From Tidjanibacter sp. (GTDB lineage Bacteria > Bacteroidota > Bacteroidia > Bacteroidales > Rikenellaceae): DNA of 64,000 nucleotides. Positions 7,771 through 16,332 of the stretch are shown piece by piece. The first letter of the stretch is position 1. Each line of letters starts with the position of its first letter. A program made the position numbers and the translations under genes. The stretch is taken from positions 124,001-188,000 of the forward strand of contig JAGBFH010000006.1 in assembly GCA_017936605.1 (NCBI GenBank). The letters are read 5' to 3'. The notes below the pieces were generated by a model. The model was not told the DNA's origin and made no database searches. It saw only the letters and a program-made list of their open reading frames with translations.

Positions 7771-9126
7771 ATGGCAAAAGTTAAGAAGGCATATTTTTGC
7801 AAGGAGTGCGGCAATGAGTCGCCCAAGTGGTTCGGGCAGTGCCCCGCGTGTGGCGTGTGGAACAGCTGCTCGGAGGAGGTCATAGCTCGCAGCGCTCAGG
7901 GCGGAGGGCTCAGGCGCACAAACGAAAACCGCCCACAGAGGGTGGCAGAGATTGCCGATGCGGACCATCAACGCATCCTGCTCTCCAGTCCCGAGGTCAA
8001 CAGGGTGCTGGGTGGCGGCCTTGTCAAGGGCTCTATGGTGCTGCTCGGCGGCGAGCCCGGCATCGGTAAGTCGACCCTGAGCCTTCAGATAGCTCTGGCC
8101 ACCGAGGGCGTCAAGACGCTCTATGTGAGCGGCGAGGAGTCGGCCTCGCAGATTAAGATGAGGGCCGCGCGCCTCGGTTCCGTCAGTGAGGATTGCTACA
8201 TCTATCCCGAAACCCTCCTCGAAAATATACTCTCGAGCGTGGAGGAGATGAAGCCCGACCTGGTGGTTATCGACTCCATACAGACCATCTATAGTGAGGC
8301 CATTGACTCCTCGGCGGGTAGCGTCTCGCAGATTAGGGAGTGTGCAACACGCCTGCTTAAGATGGCCAAGGAGAGCGACACTTCGGTGCTGATTATCGGC
8401 CATATAACCAAGGATGGAGCCATCGCGGGGCCCAAGATTCTGGAGCATATTGTGGATGTTGTGCTCTCCTTCGAGGGCGACAATAACAATGTCTACCGCC
8501 TTCTGCGCGGCATCAAAAACCGCTTCGGTGCCACCTTTGAGATTGGCATCTTCGAGATGAGGGAGGAGGGCCTCGTGGAGGTCGCCAACCCCTCCGAAAT
8601 ACTCCTCAGCCACCCCGAGGAGCCGCTGAGTGGAGTGGGGGTGGGGGCCGCTGTGGATGGTATTCGCCCCTACCTTATCGAGGTGCAGGCTCTGGTGAGC
8701 AATGCGGCCTACGGTACACCCCAACGCTCGGCTACGGGCTACGATAATCGCCGTCTGAATATGCTCCTTGCAGTCTTGGAGAAGAGAGTGGGGATGAAGA
8801 TGTTCCAGAAGGATGTCTTTCTGAACTTTGCGGGCGGTTTCAAGGTGCAGGATACGGGCCTCGATTTGGCCATTGTGGGAGCGGTCATATCCTCCTACTT
8901 CGATAGGGCCATAGGCGAGGGAGTGTGTATGGCGGGCGAGATTGGCCTCTCGGGCGAGGTGCGCCCCGCGCCCCGCACGGAACAGCGCATAGCCGAGGCC
9001 GCGCGCCACGGCTTCAGAAAGGTTATTGTCAGCGGCTATCTGGCAGGTCGTGGTCTGAAACTCCCCGAGGGAGTAGAGGTGGTCTACATAAACACCGTGA
9101 CCGAATTGCCTAAAGCGATGTTCTAA
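7771..9126 (+). CDS. radA: DNA repair protein RadA
   Basis: The 451-residue protein has the RadA/Sms layout. An N-terminal C4 zinc finger (CKECGNESPKWFGQCPACGVW, cysteines at the ends) is followed by a RecA-like core with Walker A GGEPGIGKSTLSLQIA, the KNRFG motif (GIKNRFGAT), and a C-terminal Lon-protease-like domain (AIVGAVISSYFDR... GEIGLSGEVRPAPR). RadA drives branch migration in recombination, together with RecA. The gene lies 20 bp after the Stealth gene and may be co-transcribed with it. Confidence 0.96.
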   Translation: MAKVKKAYFCKECGNESPKWFGQCPACGVWNSCSEEVIARSAQGGGLRRTNENRPQRVAEIADADHQRILLSSPEVNRVLGGGLVKGSMVLLGGEPGIGKSTLSLQIALATEGVKTLYVSGEESASQIKMRAARLGSVSEDCYIYPETLLENILSSVEEMKPDLVVIDSIQTIYSEAIDSSAGSVSQIRECATRLLKMAKESDTSVLIIGHITKDGAIAGPKILEHIVDVVLSFEGDNNNVYRLLRGIKNRFGATFEIGIFEMREEGLVEVANPSEILLSHPEEPLSGVGVGAAVDGIRPYLIEVQALVSNAAYGTPQRSATGYDNRRLNMLLAVLEKRVGMKMFQKDVFLNFAGGFKVQDTGLDLAIVGAVISSYFDRAIGEGVCMAGEIGLSGEVRPAPRTEQRIAEAARHGFRKVIVSGYLAGRGLKLPEGVEVVYINTVTELPKAMF

Positions 9127-9268
9127 AACGGCAATTGCTCCATAACTATGTTATGGGGGCGGAAAAAATGTTGAAAAAATGTTGACAGAATAGTTGCGAA
9201 AGATTTAGAGATTTGCATATATTTGCGGTGTCGAAAGGCGGATATTTGTAAGACGCAAGAGAGAAGAG

Positions 9269-9370
9269 ATGAAAATGGTTGTGCTACAATGCTTTGGGTG
9301 TTGTGACCGATGTAAACTCACATCGGATTCAGCCACCGATTTTCTACCCATAGGGAGGAGTGTTCGATAA
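9269..9370 (+). CDS. Possible 33-residue leader peptide
   Basis: The ORF has an ATG preceded by a purine-rich stretch (AAGAGAGAAGAG). Its product has four clustered cysteines (C8, C11, C12, C15, in CFGCCDRC) and an FLPIGRSVR end. The TAA stop lies in the loop of the terminator-like hairpin at 9356-9389. This position is typical of translation-coupled attenuators, but whether the ORF is translated is unknown. No family is recognised. It could be chance; a random frame of this length is not rare. Confidence 0.3.
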   Translation: MKMVVLQCFGCCDRCKLTSDSATDFLPIGRSVR

Positions 9371-9389
9371 CAGAACACCCCTTCTTTTT
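9356..9389 (+). terminator. Terminator/attenuator-like hairpin in leader
   Basis: AGGAGTGTTC (9356-9365) pairs with GAACACCCCT (9373-9382) with one A-C mismatch. The loop is GATAACA and a T5 tract lies at 9385-9389, 97 bp before the receptor gene. Confidence 0.55.
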
Positions 9390-9486
9390 GTTTTATGTGG
9401 CAAAAGAGGACAAATTTAGAACCAAACAAATAAACATTTAACAAACAATTATTAATCATTTTTTCACAAACTAAAAACACAAAAGT

Positions 9487-12400
9487 ATGAAGAGATTCTA
9501 CACATTGGTTTTGTCGTTGTTTGTTGCCTTTGGTGCGATGGCCCAGGTGACAACTTCGAGTATGAGTGGTTTGGTGAATGATGATAGCGGCGAGCTGCTT
9601 GTTGGCGCTACCGTTATCGCTGTTCACACCCCCTCTGGTACGGAGTACGCCGTTACTACCAACACCAGCGGTCGTTTCAATATCAATGGTATGCGTACCG
9701 GTGGTCCCTACACCATCGAGGTATCGTACATTGGTATGACCACCAAACAGTACTCGGACATCTACCTCAAACTCGGTGAGCCCTATGAGCTCCACGCAGA
9801 GCTTATTGCAGGTACCGAGATTGACGCTATTTCGATTGTTAGCGAGAACACTTTCAAGGTGAGCAAGACCGGTGCTGCCGACAACTTCTCGCTGGAGGTT
9901 GTAGAGCAGATGCCTACCATCAATCGTAGCGTCTATGACATCGTTAAGCTGACCCCCCAGGCTTCGGTTAGCAAAAACGGTGGTATGTCGTTCGCAGGTT
10001 CCAACAACCGCTACAACTCGTTCCAGATTGACGGTGCTGTTGCCAACGATACCTTTGGTCTTTCGGCCGACGGTACCAACGGTGCTCAGGCTGGTGGTAA
10101 CCCCGTATCGCTCGACGCTATCGAGGAGATTCAGGTAGTAGTTGCTCCCTTTGATGTTCGTCAGTCGGGCTTCACCGGTGGTGCAATCAACGCTATTACC
10201 AAGTCGGGTACCAACACCATCAAGGGTTCGTTCTCGACCTACTACAACAACCAGGACCTGATCGGTAGGAGCAACACCACTTACCTCGATAAGATCGGTA
10301 AGACCGAGCGTCTGAAATATGATACCCAGTCTCAGCAGACCTACTCGTTCACCGTTGGTGGCCCCATCATCAAGAACAAACTCTTCTTGTTCGTAGCCGG
10401 TGAGTACTTCGGCAAGTCGTACCCCAATGTTTACAGCCCCGAGAATGGCTCGTATCTCAATGAGAAAGACCAGAAACTCAACAAGCCCGTTACCATTGGT
10501 GACCAGACCTATGAGTATCTGACCCCCGAGCTGGCAGACGCTATGATTGAGCACTACAAGAACACCTACGGTGCCGACATCGATGGCTTCGAGGAGAGCT
10601 ACGATCCCCACCAGGTTAACAGCCGCTCGATCAACGCTCTGGCTCGTCTGGACTGGAACATCAATAACAACAACAAACTGATGTTCCGCTATCAGTTTGC
10701 TGATTCCTACTCGGATAAATACTCGTCGGGTTACAAGACATACTACTTCAACAACTCGTCCTACAGGATGAAGAACCGTACAAACACCTTTGTACTCGAG
10801 CTCAACTCGCGCATCTCGGACAACATCTCCAACGAGTTCCGTGCTACCAGCGTTTATGTACGCGACAAGCGTGACATCCCCTACAAGGGCGCCAATATGT
10901 ACATCCAGGACAACATCACCGTAGACCTCGGTACCGAGTACTCGTCGGGTGCAAACGGTATGAACTCCGACAACTACACCATCTCGGACAACTTGTCGAT
11001 TTTCCTCGGTGACCACAACATCACCATCGGTACCCACAACGAGATCTTCAAGTTCTCCAACATCTTCTTGCAGTATGCTTACGGTGGCTACACCTACAAG
11101 TCGGTTGCTGACTTCTTCGACAACAACCCCTCGCAGTTCAACTACAAGTATGCAGACCCCGAGCTCACCGGTGGTGAGAGCGTATGGGCAGCAACTACTT
11201 GGGCTGCACAGTTTGGCCTCTACATCCAGGATGAGTGGAAACCCAACCGTGATTTCACTCTGACCTACGGTGTTCGTGCCGATATGCCTATGCTTCTGAA
11301 CGCTCCTACTGCTAATGAGGACTTCAACTCGAGCAAATACGCTATCGACAACAACGAGTATGTTGGTACTACTCCCAAGGCTCAGATTCTCTGGTCGCCC
11401 CGCGTAGGTTTCCGCTACTGGGCTGACGAGGATCACACCCTGTTGCTGCGTGGTGGTGCTGGTCTTTTCACCGGTCGTGTACCTTTCGTATGGATTTCGA
11501 ACGCCTACAACAACACCGGTATGGAGTCGAAGTCGATTACCATCAACAACCCCTTGAGCATTGATGGCTTCCAGTTCACCAGCAATCCTTATGATATGGT
11601 TGCCAATGGCACCATCCAGGCAGGTGACTCGGGTGCTACCATCAACACTCTGAACGAGAACTTCAAGTATCCCCAGGTATTCCGTGTGAACCTCGGTCTG
11701 GACAAAGAGTTTGAGGGTGGCTGGAAATTCACCGTTGACGCTCTCTTCTCGAAGACTCTCAACAATGTATTCTTCAAGAACCTTGCAATCACCAGCAACA
11801 ACAAAGTATATGCTGTAGGTCCCAATGTAGAGGCAACTGCTCCCTACTATACCATCGACAGCGGTAAATACTATGCAATCGTTGCTCTGGCCAACACCAA
11901 CAAGGGTTACACCTATTCGATTAGCGGTAAGGTGGAGAAATCGTTCGACTTCGGTCTGAACCTGATGGCTGCCTACACCTATGGCCACTCCTACTCGCTC
12001 AACGACGGTACCTCGTCGGTAGCTTACTCCAACTGGAAGTACAACTACTCGATCGACACCAACTCGCCCGACGAGCTCAGCTACTCGCTCTTCGATCGTC
12101 CTCACAAATTCAACGCTATGGTTAGCTACAACACCCCCTACTACGCAGGTGGTCGTATGAAGACTTCGGTTGCTCTTACCTATGAGATGCAGAGCGGTCA
12201 GCGCTACTGCTACACTATGGCTGAGGATGTTGACTTCAACGGTGACGGCCAGAAGGGTAACTCGCTTATGTACATCCCCACTGCCGAGGAGATTGGTATG
12301 ATGAACTGGGCAGACGGTGCTACCAGCGCAGTTGCATTTGAGAAATATATCCGTGGTGACAAGTACCTCTCGAGCCACCGTGGTGAGTGGAGTAGCCGCT

Positions 12401-12708
12401 ATGCAGGCATCCAGCCCTTCGACCACCAGCTCGATCTGCATGTTGCTCAGGACTTCATCTATGACAAGGAGGCAGGTCGCAAAGTTCAGGTTACCTTCGA
12501 TGTTCTGAACTTCGCTAACCTTCTGAACCCTGCTTGGGGCGCTTACTACAGCGGTACCTACAACTTGCAGGTTCTCCGCGTTACCAACATCTCGGGTGAC
12601 GCAGAGGGTAATATGACCCCCACCTACAAGTTCAACAACCCCAGCTTCACTCCCAGCGACTTCTCGTCGCGTTGGAGGTGCCAGCTTGGTCTGCGTGTAA
12701 CCTTCTAA
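9487..12708 (+). CDS. Oar-like TonB-dependent outer membrane receptor
   Basis: This 1073-residue outer-membrane protein has a signal peptide ending in AMAQ. A carboxypeptidase-regulatory-like beta domain follows (about 20-110, GLVNDDSGELLVGATVIA), then a plug domain (INRSVYDIVKLTPQ, FQIDGAVANDTFG, ITKSGTN), and a long beta-barrel ending in RCQLGLRVTF with a terminal Phe. The plug/barrel wording fits the Oar-like subgroup rather than SusC, and no SusD gene follows. Codon use is extremely restricted, as in highly expressed genes; as a side effect the opposite strand is open for over 6 kb. The next gene is a large lipoprotein in the same direction, probably its surface partner. The substrate is unknown. 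Confidence 0.85.
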   Translation: MKRFYTLVLSLFVAFGAMAQVTTSSMSGLVNDDSGELLVGATVIAVHTPSGTEYAVTTNTSGRFNINGMRTGGPYTIEVSYIGMTTKQYSDIYLKLGEPYELHAELIAGTEIDAISIVSENTFKVSKTGAADNFSLEVVEQMPTINRSVYDIVKLTPQASVSKNGGMSFAGSNNRYNSFQIDGAVANDTFGLSADGTNGAQAGGNPVSLDAIEEIQVVVAPFDVRQSGFTGGAINAITKSGTNTIKGSFSTYYNNQDLIGRSNTTYLDKIGKTERLKYDTQSQQTYSFTVGGPIIKNKLFLFVAGEYFGKSYPNVYSPENGSYLNEKDQKLNKPVTIGDQTYEYLTPELADAMIEHYKNTYGADIDGFEESYDPHQVNSRSINALARLDWNINNNNKLMFRYQFADSYSDKYSSGYKTYYFNNSSYRMKNRTNTFVLELNSRISDNISNEFRATSVYVRDKRDIPYKGANMYIQDNITVDLGTEYSSGANGMNSDNYTISDNLSIFLGDHNITIGTHNEIFKFSNIFLQYAYGGYTYKSVADFFDNNPSQFNYKYADPELTGGESVWAATTWAAQFGLYIQDEWKPNRDFTLTYGVRADMPMLLNAPTANEDFNSSKYAIDNNEYVGTTPKAQILWSPRVGFRYWADEDHTLLLRGGAGLFTGRVPFVWISNAYNNTGMESKSITINNPLSIDGFQFTSNPYDMVANGTIQAGDSGATINTLNENFKYPQVFRVNLGLDKEFEGGWKFTVDALFSKTLNNVFFKNLAITSNNKVYAVGPNVEATAPYYTIDSGKYYAIVALANTNKGYTYSISGKVEKSFDFGLNLMAAYTYGHSYSLNDGTSSVAYSNWKYNYSIDTNSPDELSYSLFDRPHKFNAMVSYNTPYYAGGRMKTSVALTYEMQSGQRYCYTMAEDVDFNGDGQKGNSLMYIPTAEEIGMMNWADGATSAVAFEKYIRGDKYLSSHRGEWSSRYAGIQPFDHQLDLHVAQDFIYDKEAGRKVQVTFDVLNFANLLNPAWGAYYSGTYNLQVLRVTNISGDAEGNMTPTYKFNNPSFTPSDFSSRWRCQLGLRVTF

Positions 12709-12741
12709 TCTCGAGCACAAACGAGAGATTGACTTAACCCT

Positions 12742-12784
12742 TCGAGGCGGCTGTGGCCGCAGTGGGTCACAGCCCCGCCTCGAG
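12742..12784 (+). other. Intergenic hairpin between receptor and lipoprotein genes
   Basis: CGAGGCGG-CTGTG (12743 onward) pairs with CACAG-CCCCGCCTCG (to 12783) with a short bulge. There is no T-run, so it is more likely an mRNA-stability or differential-expression element than a terminator. Confidence 0.5.
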
Positions 12785-12822
12785 AAAAGAGTTTGAAAAA
12801 CAAAACAAACAGAACAAAGAAT

Positions 12823-15444
12823 ATGAAAAAGATTTTTTCGATTTTTGGTGCCCTTCTGGCTGGTGCAATGATGTTCTCTTGCTCCAACCTGTATGATGAG
12901 GAGATTACCTTCGGTACCGAGATTACGACAAATGTTGAGTCTTTGGCTCAGTTTGCTGCTGAGAATGCCGAGGCTCAGACCGTGGAGGTTACCTCCGACG
13001 GTGACTGGGTGGCTGTTGCCCCCGCTTGGTTGGAGATTTCGCCCCGTTCGGGTGGTAAGGGTACCACTCAGGTGAGCGTTAGGGCTATGGATAACTATGA
13101 GTTGGTTGCCGACGAGAGTGGCGAGATTAAATCGGAGCTTGGTCCCAAGCGTTCGGCTACTGTCTCGTTTGCCGGCGAGCAGGATATGAAAGTTGCTGTT
13201 GATGCCAACAAAGATGGTGAGCAGGATACCGACGAGGATGGTAACCTCCTTTGGGAGACCGTTTCGGTTTCGGCAGAGGTTGCTATCAGCCAGGACGGTG
13301 ACCCCAACAAGTGGGATCCCGCAGTTCCTCGCCCCGTAACTATGCAGTACTTCAACGAGGTTGCTACCGTTGGTGACGGCTTCACCTACATCCTTACCGG
13401 TAAGATTACCGAGGTTGCCAACACCGTTTATGGTAACTTCTACTTCGAGGATGAGACCGGCACCGCTTATGTTTACGGTCTGCTCACCCCCGATGGTAAG
13501 ACTCAGACTCAGTGGGCTGCTGCCGGCCTGAAAGTGAACGATGTTATCACCGTTTACGGTGCTCGTGGCGAGTACAAAGGCGACCCCCAGATGTCGAATG
13601 CTACCTATATGTCGCACACCGAGGGCGAGGCAAGCCCCATCGTGGACGCTACTATCGCAGAGTTCTTGGCTGCCGAGAAAGGCGGTACCCAGTATCGCAT
13701 CAGCGGTGTTGTTAGCAGCATTGTTAACCCCACCTATGGCAACATCAACCTCAAAGACGCTACCGGCGAGGTATATGTATATGGTATCGGCGCTAAGGGC
13801 GAGTTTGAGACTATGGGCATCGAGGTTGGTGACATCGTTACCCTCCTTTCCAACCGTGGCGAGTACAACGAGACTCCCCAGGCTGCTAACTCCGTACTGG
13901 AGAAGAAGACCGATGTAACCGCAGTTGCTTCCGTAACCGACTTCCTCGCACTCGAGGAGAGTGGTGACTACTATATGCTCAGCGGTACCGTTAGCGGTAT
14001 GGCTGCTGCCGGCGAGTATGGTAACATCTACCTCAATGACGAGACCAGCAGCATCTATGTATATGGTGTGCTCTCTGGCTATAAGGGTGATAAAAAGCAG
14101 TTCCCCGCTCTGGTTGAGGCTACCGGTCTGAAGGATGGCGACACCCTGACCGTTATTGGCAAACGCACCTCTTACAACGACACTCCCCAGGTAGGTAGCG
14201 CATTCTACTTCTCGCACGAGGCCGCTCAGGGTGGCGAGGAGCCCGAACCCGAGCCCGAGCCTACCGTTAAGACCATCGCAGAGGTTCTCGAGGCTGAGGG
14301 CGCTCTGGCAGAGGGTACTCTCGTAGAGGGTGTTGTTATCTCTAATATGGATCTGAACAACCTCACCTCGAAGAAGGGTATGTACATCCAGGACGAGACC
14401 GCAGGTCTTCAGTTCTATCTGGCAGCAAACCACGAGTTCGCTTTTGGCGACAAAGTGCAGATTGACCTTAGCGGCGTAACCGTTGGCGAGTACAATGGCG
14501 CAGTTCAGGTTAGCGGCGTTGCTCTGGAGAAGATTACCAAGATTTCGAGCGACAATGCTGTTGAGGCTAAAGTTGTTACCATCGCTGATTTCCTCGCAAA
14601 CAAATACGAGGGTCAGTATGTGGCTATCGAGGGCGTACAGGTTGCTGAGGCCGACCTCGCTAATACTTGGGTTATGGGTGGTGCGCACACCTCCATCAAC
14701 ATCGAGGACGCAGAGGGCAACAACTTCGTTGTATTCTCGTCGAAATATGCTACCTATGGTGCCGAGACCGTAGCACAGGGTTCGGGTACCATCAAGGGTA
14801 TCTCGTCGATTAGCAAGGGCGCTATGCAGCTCATCTTTGCTCAGGCAAGCGACTATGCAGAGCTCACCGGCGCACGCTTCGGTGGTAGCACCGAGCCCGA
14901 GCCCGAGCCCGAACCCGAACCCGAGCTGGGCGAGTGGGCAGGTCGTGACGACTTCAACACCGTTGCTCACAACTCTTCCTATATCGAGCGTACCACTACC
15001 GCTGGTTGGGCAGCTACATTCTGCGCTGTTCAGTCGGGTGGTGCCACTGATGCAAACCCCGTACTTCCCAGCCTGCTGGGTAGCAACCCCGACACCCGCG
15101 CATTCTGTATAGCAGGTGGTACCGACAAGATTGGTACTATCACTTCGCCTGTGCTGAATGGTGGTATCGGCAAGCTCAAATTCACCTACGGTCTTGCCTT
15201 CACCGACAAGAATGGCGTGGATATGGATGTTACCATTATGCAGAACGGCGAGGCTGTGAAGACCATCAATGTTAAGACTGCTTGCAACAAATATGAGGTA
15301 CAGAACTTCGAGCAGGAGATCAATATTGCTGGCGACTTCCAGATTGTCTTCACCAACAACTGCCCCTCGCAGCTGACAGGTAACAAAGACCGCATCTCGA
15401 TTTGGGATGTAATGTGGACCGGTTGCACCGATGGTGGCAACTAG
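12823..15444 (+). CDS. Multi-domain surface lipoprotein (BACON-like plus OB-fold repeats), ends at an in-frame TAG
   Basis: The start is set at the ATG that opens a lipoprotein signal peptide (lipobox MMFSC). An upstream in-frame ATG at 12793 adds only ten Lys/Asn-rich residues. Domains: a BACON-like beta domain (about 35-110, SDGDWVAVAPAWLEISPRSGG); five OB-fold-like repeats from about 174 to 700, three with the signature Y(G)N(I/F)xxxDxT..xYVYG; two (E/P)n linkers (EEPEPEPEPT and TEPEPEPEPEPELG); then a jelly-roll-like C-terminal domain (705-873). The product is probably anchored on the outer membrane and works with the preceding Oar-like receptor. The reading frame continues for 168 codons after the TAG at 15442-15444. 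Confidence 0.75.
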   Translation: MKKIFSIFGALLAGAMMFSCSNLYDEEITFGTEITTNVESLAQFAAENAEAQTVEVTSDGDWVAVAPAWLEISPRSGGKGTTQVSVRAMDNYELVADESGEIKSELGPKRSATVSFAGEQDMKVAVDANKDGEQDTDEDGNLLWETVSVSAEVAISQDGDPNKWDPAVPRPVTMQYFNEVATVGDGFTYILTGKITEVANTVYGNFYFEDETGTAYVYGLLTPDGKTQTQWAAAGLKVNDVITVYGARGEYKGDPQMSNATYMSHTEGEASPIVDATIAEFLAAEKGGTQYRISGVVSSIVNPTYGNINLKDATGEVYVYGIGAKGEFETMGIEVGDIVTLLSNRGEYNETPQAANSVLEKKTDVTAVASVTDFLALEESGDYYMLSGTVSGMAAAGEYGNIYLNDETSSIYVYGVLSGYKGDKKQFPALVEATGLKDGDTLTVIGKRTSYNDTPQVGSAFYFSHEAAQGGEEPEPEPEPTVKTIAEVLEAEGALAEGTLVEGVVISNMDLNNLTSKKGMYIQDETAGLQFYLAANHEFAFGDKVQIDLSGVTVGEYNGAVQVSGVALEKITKISSDNAVEAKVVTIADFLANKYEGQYVAIEGVQVAEADLANTWVMGGAHTSINIEDAEGNNFVVFSSKYATYGAETVAQGSGTIKGISSISKGAMQLIFAQASDYAELTGARFGGSTEPEPEPEPEPELGEWAGRDDFNTVAHNSSYIERTTTAGWAATFCAVQSGGATDANPVLPSLLGSNPDTRAFCIAGGTDKIGTITSPVLNGGIGKLKFTYGLAFTDKNGVDMDVTIMQNGEAVKTINVKTACNKYEVQNFEQEINIAGDFQIVFTNNCPSQLTGNKDRISIWDVMWTGCTDGGN

Positions 15445-15948
15445 GGTGGCGGCGAGGCTACTGCCTACACTATGACCCTCGCAACCGTTGGTACTACCGA
15501 CGAGGCTGGTGCTACCACCTATGCTCCCGCAGCTAACATCACCGGTATGGAGAAGAGCTTTAAGGAGCACACCTGGACCGCTACCGACGACAGTGGCAAG
15601 GATGTTATCACCTTCAACGGCAATGTTTACTACCGCACCGCCGACGCTTGCATCTGGTACTTCAACAAGAAGAACGCTGGCACTACCGTTAGCGCAGAGG
15701 GCTTTGGTAAGCTGAAAAAGATTACCGTAACTCTCCAGAGCTCGAGGCTTCCCGATTCGATCGTTTGCACCGACAAAGAGGGCAACACTATCGCTTCGAC
15801 CGAGACTGCAAAATCGACCACTATCACTTGGGAGTTTGCTAACGCCACCGATGGTTTCACCCTCTTGGCTGCAAACACCGACTCGACCAATACTACCTAC
15901 TATCAGGATCTGAAGATTTCGGATGTAGTGATTGAGTACGAGAAATAG
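15445..15948 (+). pseudogene. In-frame C-terminal continuation of the lipoprotein after TAG
   Basis: The reading frame of the preceding gene continues directly after TAG as GGGEATAYTMTLATVG and stays open to a second TAG at 15946-15948. The segment keeps the same restricted codon use and looks like one more beta-sandwich domain (EGFGKLKKITVTLQSS, YYQDLKISDVVIEYEK). An internal ATG at 15472 has no ribosome site or signal peptide, so independent translation is unlikely. Either the full gene is 12823-15948 with a recent nonsense mutation, or TAG is read through, or the base is an assembly error. Confidence 0.65.
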
Positions 15949-15976
15949 TTTTCGATACTATCAAATCTAACTGAGG

Positions 15977-16011
15977 TGGGCTCCACGCAAAGTGGAGCCC
16001 ATCTTTTTTTT
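15977..16011 (+). terminator. Terminator after the lipoprotein locus
   Basis: TGGGCTCCAC (15977-15986) and GTGGAGCCCA (15992-16001) form a stem with loop GCAAA, followed by a T-run (16003-16011). Its position after 15948, rather than after 15444, suggests the original gene ended at 15948. Confidence 0.9.
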
Positions 16012-16332
16012 GTGCAGAAAGAGTGGTGGGGTGTTTCGTATGGTTTCGAAACGAAATATATAGAAATGTTTTTTGCCTTTTGTTGGTTTGGGCCTAACTT
16101 GTTGTATGATAGTGTTTTGTGTGTTGGAATGGGAGTTGAGAGTGCGCGTTTTGCCCAAATAATAGTAATATTCCGAAACCATTTTTGAGGATGGTTTTGT
16201 ATATTTGTCAAGAGTGTATTGCTTTAACTGTGGCCGAGGGGGGTATTGTGGTTCCCCCTGAGGCCACAAAGCGGCACCTCTAATTGGACTACACCGAGAT
16301 AACTGAAATTCAACCGAATAAAACTATCAATT
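16012..16332 (+). promoter_or_regulatory. Promoter region of the esterase gene
   Basis: A -7 box TATATTTG lies at 16200-16207, about 125 bp before the ATG. Nothing else recognisable was seen in this AT-rich 320-bp gap. Confidence 0.5.

Larger units (their letters stand above)
9127..9486 (+). promoter_or_regulatory. Promoter and structured leader of the TonB receptor operon
   Basis: This 360-bp gap has a -7 box TATATTTG (9218-9225), with GTTG 21 bp upstream as a weak -33 box. The transcribed leader (~260 nt) contains a hairpin CCGATGT/ACATCGG (9307-9313 with 9320-9326), a short open frame (9269-9370), and a terminator-like hairpin with a T5 tract (9356-9389). The last ~95 bp before the ATG is AT-rich and unstructured by eye. 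Confidence 0.65.

Noticed and set aside
9205..15570. A 6.4-kb uninterrupted reading frame antisense to the receptor and lipoprotein genes
   Set aside because: It results from the very restricted codon use of the sense genes, which rarely creates stops on the other strand. The antisense product is Leu/Val/Gly-rich with no domains, signal or start context.
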